This document shows, in pieces, positions 17,765-26,349 of a DNA stretch of 63,163 bases (positions are counted from its first letter, which is position 1; each line of letters opens with the position of its first letter). Below the pieces are notes generated by a model. The model saw only the letters and a list, made by a program, of their open reading frames with translations. It was not told the origin of the DNA and did not search any database. This DNA comes from Clostridia bacterium (GTDB lineage Bacteria > Bacillota > Clostridia > Christensenellales > Borkfalkiaceae), in assembly GCA_017522945.1 (NCBI GenBank), contig JAFWXT010000079.1, forward strand, positions 1-63,163. Reading direction: 5' to 3'. The position numbers and the translations under genes were made by a program.

Positions 17765-19654
17765 CTAAGAAAAATACTGAGCATCTTCAAAAAATCCACA
17801 ACTTATCATTGTAGAAGAAAGAGCAATTAAAGTATCTTTATAAACCGAAATATCTTCACTTGAATAACGCAAAATTTGGCGAGCTAATAAGCAGTCGTCC
17901 GCCGAGTCTATATTCCTTTTTAACCAATTTAAAATTTTGCCAATTTCTGCTTGCCCGTTGTTAGAATATTTTAGTAATGTTTCAAAGGTGTTAATAACCT
18001 TTTTTGATTGCTCGTTGTTTTCTAATTGCGAATAAAGTAACATTTGTAGGGCGTTTACGTTACCTTCATCCACCTTTAAAATTCTATCTATGCATTCTGC
18101 TTTTTCCGCAGAACTTTTTGACTTTTTTAAATATTTAATATTATAGTCTATATAACTGTCAACGTCGTTAGCATCGATGCTTGTTAATAATAATTCAAAG
18201 GTTTTATTTGCACTGTTTTCAATCGAGTATATAAAAGCATTATCGATTTTTGCTTGGCGATTTTTATATTGATATGGCAAAATTAACTTTAGAACCGTAG
18301 AATATCTTTCATCATTAACCGTCGTATAACTTGAATACAACAAGTCTAATATTTCAGTAGCAATTTCTTGGTTAGCGCGCGATAATATTTGATCGATAAC
18401 TTGAAAATCGGTGCTACTAATCAATGGAATTTTTAAAGTAAAGCTTGTATTATCAGTCGCTCCGTATTTAATTAAAAGTTGTTTCCAGAGAGCTTCCGTA
18501 CAAGAAGGGTTATTAAATAAAATATCGTCAATAAGTTTGGTTGCTTCTTCCCAAGCCATTGCTTTCATATAGGTCGAAACAAGGCTTAACGTTGCTTTTT
18601 CGGTAATATCTATTTTAACGGTTGCTCCTGAACCGATTTCGCGTGTTTTAATGGTGTTAACTTCTAAAGTAGTTGCTTTTTTTGCTCTTTGTCCGCCCTT
18701 AATTTCAATTTTATCCAAACGTACGCCTTGTTTGCTTTCATCAACAACGCGCTTAATATGATTTTTTAAGGTTCCAAGGAAGGTAATATTGCTCATATTT
18801 AAAGCTTGACGAGATTTTAAAGCAACCGGCAAATCACTTTCTTCCATATCCTTTACAACAACTACCAAGCTGTTTTTATGTTTTTCACCCTTTTCAATGC
18901 GCGCGCGGAATCTGCTCCACTCGTTTTTAACCCAAGTGGCGCTAAAATGTTCGGGTTTTTCACCAAAAACAATCATTACTTTCGCCGTTTTAATTGCATT
19001 GTAAATATACGGCTCGTATTGTTCGGCAGGTTTGCCTTGCAAACTGTAACGACTAAAAAACACCTTATAACCGCTTTCTAAAAGAGCGGTATATATCTCT
19101 TGTGCGTCATGGCTATCCTGCGTCCTTTGTTTGTTGCCGTTTTCATCAACGTAGCTTTCTTTATAGGAAATAAATACGTCGTAAGGTTGCTCCTTTCTTG
19201 CCTTTTCAAGCCACTCCAAACGAACTTTTTCTATATATTCCGCTTGTTTTTTATAACTTTCAGCAATTTCGGCTGGTGCTAAAGAAATAGCTTTTTGAAC
19301 TTCTTTACTACTTAAAAACGAACTTTCGGTTATATTGTTACAAGTAGGAACTCTTTTACGTTCGTTTAAATCGACAATATAACAAATAGCATTATCCGCA
19401 AGAGCCTTACCCCAGTGAGATTCATGGTCTATCCCTTTAGCGTCTTTATATATAATTTCTTCGAAAAGTTCTGCCGATTTTTCAAAATCGCCAACCCTTA
19501 ACGCTTCCCACGCGTTGGCGCGTTGAACTGCGTGAATATCATCTGCCAAATCGGCTACCCAAATACTACCACAATAATTACAAACGTAATTACTTCCATC
19601 TCTAACAAGTGGTTGCCCACAAGATTTACAAATAAATTGCTTTAACCCTTCCAT
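17765..19654 (-). CDS. Zinc-ribbon/TIR/TPR-like protein, upstream half of a gene split by UAG
   Basis: 629 residues. The ATG at 19654 is chosen because AAGGAG lies just upstream; longer in-frame starts fall inside the leader. Domains: zinc ribbon with Cys9, Cys12, Cys25 and Cys28 (CKSC...CNYC); a helical stretch (about 40-150); a TIR domain about 157-290 starting PYDVFISYKES; then a TPR-like helical solenoid to the end. In the TIR domain Glu214 (QYEPYIYNAI) sits where NAD+-cleaving TIR enzymes have the catalytic glutamate, so enzymatic activity is possible. The chain stops at FFEDAQYFS in the middle of a helical repeat that continues after the TAG. Expression is probably controlled by the shared attenuator leader. 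The intact form would have been a cytoplasmic TIR part joined through a TM to a surface LRR. Confidence 0.85.
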   Translation of the reverse strand: MEGLKQFICKSCGQPLVRDGSNYVCNYCGSIWVADLADDIHAVQRANAWEALRVGDFEKSAELFEEIIYKDAKGIDHESHWGKALADNAICYIVDLNERKRVPTCNNITESSFLSSKEVQKAISLAPAEIAESYKKQAEYIEKVRLEWLEKARKEQPYDVFISYKESYVDENGNKQRTQDSHDAQEIYTALLESGYKVFFSRYSLQGKPAEQYEPYIYNAIKTAKVMIVFGEKPEHFSATWVKNEWSRFRARIEKGEKHKNSLVVVVKDMEESDLPVALKSRQALNMSNITFLGTLKNHIKRVVDESKQGVRLDKIEIKGGQRAKKATTLEVNTIKTREIGSGATVKIDITEKATLSLVSTYMKAMAWEEATKLIDDILFNNPSCTEALWKQLLIKYGATDNTSFTLKIPLISSTDFQVIDQILSRANQEIATEILDLLYSSYTTVNDERYSTVLKLILPYQYKNRQAKIDNAFIYSIENSANKTFELLLTSIDANDVDSYIDYNIKYLKKSKSSAEKAECIDRILKVDEGNVNALQMLLYSQLENNEQSKKVINTFETLLKYSNNGQAEIGKILNWLKRNIDSADDCLLARQILRYSSEDISVYKDTLIALSSTMISCGFFEDAQYFS

Positions 19655-19873
19655 CTCTTTCTCCTTAGTAAAACAAAAAAGTGTCGAATGCAAAAGCAAA
19701 CGACACCTAATAAAAGACTTTCCGCTTTTGCTACGACACAAAACATATAATTATCCTGTAAAAAATATTTTATGTAACGCGAAAATGTACACTTCTACCT
19801 GAGAAGTATACTTTTTTACAGAATAAAGTTTTGGTCGCAAGTTAATTATATCACTTTTGCCTATTTTATGCAA
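19655..19873 (-). promoter_or_regulatory. Promoter and structured attenuator leader, copy 2 of 4
   Basis: Minus strand: TTGCAT (19868-19873), 17-bp spacer, TATAAT (19845-19850); start near 19838. The 5' end TGCGAC pairs with GTCGTA; next to it CAAAAC pairs with GTTTTG and ATTCTGTAAAAAA with TTTTTTACAGGAT. The apical hairpin GTATACTTCT/AGAAGTGTAC is at 19787-19811, followed by TTTTCGCGTTACATAAA. The terminator hairpin GTGTCGTTTGC/GCATTCGACAC lies at 19681-19706 with a TTTTTT tract, then AAGGAG and the ATG. GTGTCGTAGCAAAAGC is the alternative partner for the terminator's 3' half. Confidence 0.78.
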
Positions 19874-19903
19874 GGTATTTTTATAAGCATAAAAAAATAC
19901 ACA

Positions 19904-19941
19904 TAAAAAACGCCTTGAAGATTTTTCATCTTCAAAGCGTT
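19904..19941 (-). terminator. Terminator after rubrerythrin
   Basis: Near-perfect 14-bp stem AACGCTTTGAAGAT/ATCTTCAAGGCGTT read on the minus strand, then TTTTT. It sits about 110 bp after the rubrerythrin stop. Confidence 0.85.
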
Positions 19942-20052
19942 GTTTTATCGTTTATATAAATCCGCTTATTCTTATTCCGACTAAAACGCAAAAATTACAA
20001 TAATGTCTTGCTCTAAAAGTTTTAGATATCACATTTAATCAAGAACAAACCC

Positions 20053-20643
20053 TTATTCATCTTTTAATTTAAGCATAACCATACCTTGTGGTGCAAGGCA
20101 TAATGGGCAAACCTTCCACGCCTCTTCGCTAGTATGCTCGTAACCGCAAGCGGCGCACTTCCATTTTACAGGTTTTGCTTTTTTATAAATTGTACCCTTA
20201 CTCATTTGGTTGTATAAATCGGTAAATAACTTATGATGGCAACTTTCAACCTGAATGATATTAGTATATAAATCGGCAATTTCGCTAAATCCTTCTTCTT
20301 CAGCAATTTTTCGGTGTTCGGGATAAATTTTTGTAAATTCATGTTCTTCATCTTCGGCTGAAATTCTTAAATTTTCAATCAAATCCCACTTTTGCTTGAA
20401 GGGGTAGCCCGTGTCGATATCAATGTTTTTAATTTGCTCTTTGCTCGCGCGTTGGATAAAGGTGTAAAACATTCTTGCATGGTTAAACTCGTTATACACA
20501 ACTTTATCGATAATTTCGGCTAAACAGCCGTAACCTTCCTTTCTTGCGCCGTATTCTAAAAATTTATAACGCGTGCGCGCTTGGCATTCGCCCGCAAAAT
20601 CTTTAGCTAAGTTTATAAACGTTTTGCTTTCTTCTAATTTCAT
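20053..20643 (-). CDS. rbr: Rubrerythrin
   Basis: 196 residues: an N-terminal ferritin-like diiron domain with the ligand pattern EES, ECQARTRY, EFNHARMF, EDEEHEF and ESCHHKLF, and a C-terminal rubredoxin domain with paired cysteines (WKCAACGYEH and CPLCLAPQG). It reduces hydrogen peroxide in anaerobes with electrons from a rubredoxin-type partner. The start at 20643 has GGAGG eight bases upstream. The RBS itself is paired in a hairpin (20652-20680). The ABC transporter gene ends 93 bp upstream. Confidence 0.95.
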   Translation of the reverse strand: MKLEESKTFINLAKDFAGECQARTRYKFLEYGARKEGYGCLAEIIDKVVYNEFNHARMFYTFIQRASKEQIKNIDIDTGYPFKQKWDLIENLRISAEDEEHEFTKIYPEHRKIAEEEGFSEIADLYTNIIQVESCHHKLFTDLYNQMSKGTIYKKAKPVKWKCAACGYEHTSEEAWKVCPLCLAPQGMVMLKLKDE

Positions 20644-20651
20644 AAAAAATA

Positions 20652-20680
20652 CCTCCGCTTGCAATTATTGCCTGCGAAGG
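20652..20680 (-). promoter_or_regulatory. Hairpin covering the rubrerythrin RBS
   Basis: Read on the minus strand, CCTTCGC pairs with GCGGAGG over an inner GCAAT/ATTGC stem; the GGAGG is the rubrerythrin ribosome binding site. A TATTTTTT tract follows, so the same hairpin could act as a weak terminator of the upstream ABC transporter mRNA or reduce rubrerythrin translation. Confidence 0.5.
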
Positions 20681-20736
20681 TTTTTTTATACCGTTTATTA
20701 TATTTTTTTGCTAAACACCTAAAAATAAATTCAAAA

Positions 20737-23364
20737 TTATTCGCTACGAAGCGCCTTAACCGGGTCGCGACGTGATGCCATAATTGCAGGAATCATACCC
20801 GAAAGCAAGGTTACAAGTATTGATACAGCAACTAATAGCAATGCGTGAATTGGCGATAACGCAACCAAAGAATGAATACCGGTATAGCTATATAAAATTG
20901 CGTTTAGCGGGAATTGTAAAATTAGCGCGAGTAGTATACCTAACACCCCGGAAACAAGCCCGATTATAATGGTTTCGGCGTTAAATACCGAAGTAACGTC
21001 GATTTTTCGCGCGCCGATTGCACGAAGAACGCCTATCTCTCGCGTACGCTCAATAACCGAAACGTAGGTTATAATAGCTATCATAATTGCAGCAACAACC
21101 AAAGATATTCCCGTAAGCGCAAGAAGGATATAAGTTATAGTATCAACTAAAGTTTTTAAAATATCAATAACCGTACTTACAATATCGGTTACGTAAACCT
21201 TTTCGTTGTCTGCCGTTGTTTCAAGGTTATTAAACTCAGCTAAATACTGCTTTAATTTTACTTTGTTTTCAAATGAAGTTGGATAAAATTCTATTCTTGT
21301 AGGAATTTCGGCATATCCTAAATTTTTAAGAACATTTAGGTATGCTTTTTCGTCGGATAACGCTTTACCATTAAGCACGTTTGTGCAAATTGTTTCAGGA
21401 TTGTTATCCGTTAACTTTTCATACTCTTTTTGTTGATCCTTAACCACGTTAGAGTCTGCTGCCTGAGATAAAACCTTATCTGTAAGAGCCGAAGTATAAC
21501 CTATAGGATATGCGCCCATTGCGCCCGTTGTAGAAGTATCTTTAAGGCGCATTATGCAAGTTATGTTTAAATCAAGCGTTAGTTGTGTATTACCGCTATA
21601 ACAAGGTGGTAAATTATTACCCATAAAACCTGCAAGTTGGTTGTATACTAAATTTGTAAAAGTTTCACCATATTTAGCATTTAAAGTGTCTTTAATACTG
21701 CGTTGTTGAATTTCGTATAATCCATTTTTATCGCTATCAACGTATAAGCCGTTATTTAATGCAAGCGTAAACGTACCAAACTTACTCTCTTTACGAGTTC
21801 CATCTGGTTGCAACTCCCCAAGAAAGTCCTCATATTCATAAGAATCCACTAAGAAATTACCGTTTTCATCCTTTTGTGTTGCGTTGATATCCATCAAAAA
21901 GGCAACTAACATTGCGTCGGTAATTCTATTATTTTTATCAAGAACAAGGCAAAGCTCGTTAGCTTTTTCAGGATATTTACCCGCAACTATTTCGTATTGG
22001 CTTAAGATAAATTCTTTATCGTCAATAAGTTGTTTAAAGTAATCACCTGCAGGAATTTTAACATAATCAACTAACACTTCGTTACTTTCAGTAGGACCAC
22101 CGCCAAACGGTGTAGTATCAAAAACAACCTTCTTTTTGTAAATATTCATACTTGTGCCGTAAGTATAATTGATATCGCGCAAGTATTCTTTTGGTGTATT
22201 TTTAACGTAATCTAAGTATTCTTTCCCAACCTTGTTAGCAACCTGAGCTTGGCTAATTTGAGTTATAAGGTGGCTTATAAAAATTTTGTCCTTCATATCG
22301 GGGTTTGATATAAAGTTTGTTTGGTCGGTAATAATTGAAATAATCTGCTCAATATCAGCCTCGCCGTTGGTAGTTTGAACGTACATAGGTTGAGCGGACA
22401 GCGTATCATTTTGCGCTTTATCCAAGAAAATGTTTAAACCGTTAAATAACGCAAGAACAAGAGCTAAGCCTATAATACCTATCGAGCTTGCTAGCGAAGT
22501 TAAAAAGGTTCTACGCTTTTTAGTTAAAAGGTTTTTAAGAGATAACGACAATGCTAACGAAAAACTCATCGAAGTGTTTTTACTTTCGTTATTTTTCACT
22601 TCTTCAATACGTTTTTTATCATTATCTTTTTGCTTATTATTGCCTTTAACCGCGCTATAGGCAGGCTTTTTCTCTTTTTCAGGGTCGTAAGGATTAGTAT
22701 CTAAAATTATCTTGCTATCTAAAAGTTTTATAATTCTTGTAGAATATTCATTAGCTAAACTATCGTTATGAGTAACCATAATAACAAGTTTATCTTTTGA
22801 AATTTCTTTAAGTAAATCCATAATTTGAACGCTGGTTTTACTATCAAGCGCGCCAGTTGGCTCGTCGGCAAGGATAATTTCAGGATCATTAACTATCGCT
22901 CTTGCAATAGCAACTCTTTGCATTTCACCACCCGAAAGTTCGCTTGGCTTTTTTCTTAAATGCTTTGCAAGCCCAACCTTGTCAAGCGCGCGCATCGCCA
23001 TTTCCTTACGAGTAGAGCCGTTAACACCCGAAAGAGTAAGAGCAAGCTCAACGTTTTCAAGCACAGTTTGATGCGCAATCAAATTATAGCTTTGAAAAAC
23101 AAAGCCGATTTTTCTATTACGGTAAGTGTCCCAATCTCTATCTTTATAGTTAGAGGTATCAACCCCGTCAACCAAAAGTTGACCTTCGGTATAACGGTCT
23201 AACCCACCAATGATGTTTAGCATAGTGGTTTTACCGCAACCAGATGGACCTAAAACCGAAACGAATTCGCTTTCACGAAAACGCACGCTAATCGAGTTTA
23301 AGGCGGTAACAGGCGAAACACCATCTTCACCGTAAATTTTGGTTATATTTTTTAATTCAAGCAT
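20737..23364 (-). CDS. MacB-like ABC transporter, ATPase and permease fused
   Basis: 875 residues. The N-terminal ATPase (about 1-225) has Walker A GPSGCGKTT (about 39-47), signature LSGGEMQRVAIARA (about 142) and Walker B ILADEPTGALDS. After a charged linker come a first TM (about 285-310), a large extracytoplasmic region (about 320-730) and three TM segments of an FtsX permease domain (VIERTREIGVLRAIGARK is the usual cytoplasmic loop). These fused LolD/FtsX proteins act in lipoprotein or peptide export or mechanotransmission; the cargo is unknown. It follows aroK by 12 bp, so it may be read through from the shikimate operon. RBS AAAGGAG. Confidence 0.9.
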   Translation of the reverse strand: MLELKNITKIYGEDGVSPVTALNSISVRFRESEFVSVLGPSGCGKTTMLNIIGGLDRYTEGQLLVDGVDTSNYKDRDWDTYRNRKIGFVFQSYNLIAHQTVLENVELALTLSGVNGSTRKEMAMRALDKVGLAKHLRKKPSELSGGEMQRVAIARAIVNDPEIILADEPTGALDSKTSVQIMDLLKEISKDKLVIMVTHNDSLANEYSTRIIKLLDSKIILDTNPYDPEKEKKPAYSAVKGNNKQKDNDKKRIEEVKNNESKNTSMSFSLALSLSLKNLLTKKRRTFLTSLASSIGIIGLALVLALFNGLNIFLDKAQNDTLSAQPMYVQTTNGEADIEQIISIITDQTNFISNPDMKDKIFISHLITQISQAQVANKVGKEYLDYVKNTPKEYLRDINYTYGTSMNIYKKKVVFDTTPFGGGPTESNEVLVDYVKIPAGDYFKQLIDDKEFILSQYEIVAGKYPEKANELCLVLDKNNRITDAMLVAFLMDINATQKDENGNFLVDSYEYEDFLGELQPDGTRKESKFGTFTLALNNGLYVDSDKNGLYEIQQRSIKDTLNAKYGETFTNLVYNQLAGFMGNNLPPCYSGNTQLTLDLNITCIMRLKDTSTTGAMGAYPIGYTSALTDKVLSQAADSNVVKDQQKEYEKLTDNNPETICTNVLNGKALSDEKAYLNVLKNLGYAEIPTRIEFYPTSFENKVKLKQYLAEFNNLETTADNEKVYVTDIVSTVIDILKTLVDTITYILLALTGISLVVAAIMIAIITYVSVIERTREIGVLRAIGARKIDVTSVFNAETIIIGLVSGVLGILLALILQFPLNAILYSYTGIHSLVALSPIHALLLVAVSILVTLLSGMIPAIMASRRDPVKALRSE

Positions 23365-23376
23365 TCTTACTCCTTT

Positions 23377-23946
23377 TTAGTCAAATTTCTTATAAACCTT
23401 TTTTTCAAAGGAATTTAAAAATTCAATATAAAGCGCTCCTAATTGTTTTTCTATTTGTTCATCTAATAAGTTTCTACTTTCAAGTATTCCGCTTACGTTT
23501 AAAACTATATCGGCATACTGCAAATATTTTTCACTCCGAGAAAGAAAAATTTGTTCAAGTTTTTGTTTTTTAATCTCATCTGTTTGAGCTGACAAAAGCG
23601 GACGGTCGTTTGCATCTTTTAATTTATTAAACAAATACTCAATGTCGGCATAAAGATAAACTATTAATCCGTTTTGCTTTAAGGCTTTCATATTGTTTGG
23701 GTTTAATATAGCCCCACCACCAGTTGCGATAACCGAGTTATCGGTTTTAGATGCAAGCATAATTTCGTGTTCTTCAAAATCACGAAAGATTTTTTCGCCA
23801 GCTGTTTCAAATATGGTTGAAATGTCGCCGTATTTTTTACAAATCTCGCCGTCGATGTCGATTAACGGCATATTCATAAGGTTTGAAAGAAAGCTACCAA
23901 AAGTGCTTTTACCACTTCCGCTCATTCCTATAAGCACAATATTCAT
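23377..23946 (-). CDS. aroK: Shikimate kinase
   Basis: 189 residues; phosphorylates shikimate with ATP. P-loop GMSGSGKSTFG at the N-terminus, substrate-binding DIDGEICKKYGD (about 33), ATGGGAILN (about 77) and the lid arginine region DANDRPLLS (about 115). The ATG at 23946 overlaps the aroQ stop by ATGA, giving translational coupling. The C-terminus is a little longer than usual. Last shikimate gene of the operon before the ABC transporter. Confidence 0.92.
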   Translation of the reverse strand: MNIVLIGMSGSGKSTFGSFLSNLMNMPLIDIDGEICKKYGDISTIFETAGEKIFRDFEEHEIMLASKTDNSVIATGGGAILNPNNMKALKQNGLIVYLYADIEYLFNKLKDANDRPLLSAQTDEIKKQKLEQIFLSRSEKYLQYADIVLNVSGILESRNLLDEQIEKQLGALYIEFLNSFEKKVYKKFD

Positions 23947-24359
23947 AAACAAAAACTCTCGATTGCAAGAAGATAACTATTTATTCCAAAACCGCAAATC
24001 GTACCTACGCAAACTGGTGCGATTACACTTTTTGCTCTAAACTCTTCACGCGCAAAAATATTTGATATATGCACCTCACAAACCTTTTTATTGCTTGCAA
24101 TTATAGCGTCGCGAATTGCAATACTGTAATGAGTATAAGCGCCTGCGTTTAAAACGATTGCATCGGCTTTAGATTGTTGAATACGCTCGCAAATTTCTCC
24201 CTCGATATTGCTTTGATAAAAACTAACTTCAATATTTTTAGTTTTGCAAAACTCGGCAATTTGCTCGTTTATTTGCTCAAGGGTTTTTTCGCCGTAAAAA
24301 TTCTTTTCGCGCGTACCAAGCATATTTAAATTTACACCGTTAATAACTTCAATTTTCAT
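23943..24359 (-). CDS. aroQ: Type II 3-dehydroquinate dehydratase
   Basis: 138 residues, the dodecameric type II enzyme that makes 3-dehydroshikimate. Motifs: NGVNLNMLGTRE (about 7-18), EVSFYQSNIEGEICERIQ, LNAGAYTHYSIAIRDAI with the active-site region, and CEVHISNIFAREEFR. The ATG at 24359 has AGGAAA upstream and overlaps the aroA-aroE end by 11 bp. Middle of the aro operon. Confidence 0.95.
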   Translation of the reverse strand: MKIEVINGVNLNMLGTREKNFYGEKTLEQINEQIAEFCKTKNIEVSFYQSNIEGEICERIQQSKADAIVLNAGAYTHYSIAIRDAIIASNKKVCEVHISNIFAREEFRAKSVIAPVCVGTICGFGINSYLLAIESFCL

Positions 24360-26349
24360 AATTTTTCCTATAATCATAAAATAATTCAAAGGCTTTTAGT
24401 TGATTAGTTTTTTCGCCAAGCAATATCATATCACATATATACGCTTGATAAAATAGCATTGCAAAACCGTTTATAAAAGGTTTTTTATTATCGTGCGCCC
24501 ATTTTTCAAGGGCAAGGCTTTGCCTATAGTTTATATCAATTATTAAACAGCAATTTTTTAAAAGATTTTCACTAAAAAGCAAGTCGTCTTTGTTAGTTGT
24601 AGCGTTTATTAAAATATTACAAATTTCACCATTGTAAAGATTAATATTTGGATGATTTTCACAAAATTCTTTTGCTTTAGATAAAGTGCGATTATCAACG
24701 TAAACCTTTGCGCCAGCATCGCTTAGCGCCACGGCAAGCGCCTTACCCGCACCGCCTATACCGTAAATTAAAACGCTTTTATTTTTAACGCTAATACCCT
24801 TTTGTTTTAAAGAAAGAAGTAAGCCTGCTCCATCGGTACTAAACGCTTTATTATCACAAACAAAGTTAATCGAATGCGCCTTTGATGCAGTTTTATCTTG
24901 CTCTTTTATTATATCTAAAAGCCTTTCTTTAAAGGGTGAAGTAGCGTTAAACGCCTTATAGCCACACTTTTTTAAAAATTCTTCAAATTCTTCTTCACTT
25001 ATCGAGCGCTGTTCAAAAGTAAAATTATTATATCCGTACCTATTTAAAATAAACTTATGGATAGTGCCCGAAAATGATTTTTGAACGTTTTTTCCTATTA
25101 AACCAAGCACGCAATTATAATAGTTTTTATAAAATGACGGAAATGAAACGTTAACGCTTTCTTCGCCGTAAATTTTAGCATCTGCCGTTAAAGTTGAAGC
25201 GCAAAAAGCAGTCATAACCATTCGATGGTCGTCACTTTGATACTCAAAGCTTTTAAATTCGATAGTTGGTTTAACAACCAAGTCATCGCCAATAGCGTTG
25301 CAAGTAGCCCCACATAAAGTTAAAAGTTTAACCGTTTCGCTAAGCCTATCGCTCTCTTTTACTTTAAGTTCTTTAACGCCCCTTAAAACGCACCCGTTAT
25401 TTACTGCGCCAAGTAATGCTAAAAGCGGTATTTCATCAATAAGCGAAGGTATCTCTTGTGGTTCGATTTCAAAATAATTTAACTGGCTTTTAAACGCCGT
25501 GATATCACAAGTTTCAAAAATTCCAAGTGTGCTTTTATTAGTATAAACAAGCTTTCCGCCCGCTTTTTGTACTGTATCAAAAAAACCGTTGCGCCCTTTT
25601 GCAAGCAAAACGTTTTGAACGGTTATTTCGCCCAAACCAAGCCCAAGCGTAAGATAAAAGGCGCTTGACGATGGGTCGCAAGGCACTTGAATTTTAGTAG
25701 CTTTAAGTTCACTTGTATTTAAGGTAATAACCCTATCATCAATAGTTATATCGCCACCAAAATGCGCAATCATTTTTTCGGTATGGTCGCGAGTGAAATT
25801 ATTTTCAACAACAACGGTCCTTTTACCGCTCGTTATACCCGAAAGTAATATCGCGCTTTTTACTTGCGCGCTATCGATAGGCATTTGGTATTCAAAATTT
25901 TTTAAAGTAGCAGGATAAATATAAACGGGTAATTTTCCGTTATTAGAAGTTATTTTCGCACCGCGCTCAATCAAAGGATTGCACACCCTATCCATAGGCC
26001 TATTAGACAAACTGCTATCGCCCACAATTTTTGCTTCAACCCCCGCTCCTGCAAGCGCGCCTATTAAAAATCTTGCTAAAGTTCCACTATTTTTGCAATC
26101 CAACTCGCAACCACTATTTATACTGCTTGCGCCTATAATTTCAATGCAATTTAAAGTTTGAATAACGATAGCGCCTAACCTTTTAACGCAATCGATAGTG
26201 GCAATAGTATCTGCGCAAATAAGCGGATTTATAACCACCGTTTTACCTTTTGCAAGAGCCCCTAATATGATAGCGCGAATGGTAATCGATTTATCCCCAT
26301 CTACATTTAAATTGCCGTATAAATTTTGCTTTTTAAAAACTTCTATCAT
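24349..26349 (-). CDS. aroA-aroE: EPSP synthase fused to shikimate dehydrogenase
   Basis: 666 residues with two enzymes in one chain. Residues about 1-410 are EPSP synthase: GDKSITIRAIILGALA, CKNSGTLARFLIGALAG, SNRPMDR, DSAQVKSAILLSG, DPSSSAFYL and KESDRLSE. Residues about 425-666 are shikimate dehydrogenase: FNATSPFKERLL holds the catalytic lysine, FSTDGAGLLLSL the catalytic Asp, and YGIGGAGKALAVAL the NADPH fold. EPSP synthase and shikimate dehydrogenase act on either side of shikimate kinase, whose gene lies two genes downstream. Start overlaps the aroC stop by ATGA. An AroA-AroE fusion is uncommon in bacteria as far as I know; in fungi both are part of the AROM protein. Confidence 0.93.
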   Translation of the reverse strand: MIEVFKKQNLYGNLNVDGDKSITIRAIILGALAKGKTVVINPLICADTIATIDCVKRLGAIVIQTLNCIEIIGASSINSGCELDCKNSGTLARFLIGALAGAGVEAKIVGDSSLSNRPMDRVCNPLIERGAKITSNNGKLPVYIYPATLKNFEYQMPIDSAQVKSAILLSGITSGKRTVVVENNFTRDHTEKMIAHFGGDITIDDRVITLNTSELKATKIQVPCDPSSSAFYLTLGLGLGEITVQNVLLAKGRNGFFDTVQKAGGKLVYTNKSTLGIFETCDITAFKSQLNYFEIEPQEIPSLIDEIPLLALLGAVNNGCVLRGVKELKVKESDRLSETVKLLTLCGATCNAIGDDLVVKPTIEFKSFEYQSDDHRMVMTAFCASTLTADAKIYGEESVNVSFPSFYKNYYNCVLGLIGKNVQKSFSGTIHKFILNRYGYNNFTFEQRSISEEEFEEFLKKCGYKAFNATSPFKERLLDIIKEQDKTASKAHSINFVCDNKAFSTDGAGLLLSLKQKGISVKNKSVLIYGIGGAGKALAVALSDAGAKVYVDNRTLSKAKEFCENHPNINLYNGEICNILINATTNKDDLLFSENLLKNCCLIIDINYRQSLALEKWAHDNKKPFINGFAMLFYQAYICDMILLGEKTNQLKAFELFYDYRKNYEN

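Noticed and set aside
17765..17767. UAG as a reassigned sense codon
   Set aside because: The serpin (2160) and helicase (3535) genes end in TAG at family-typical lengths, so UAG is a normal stop here.
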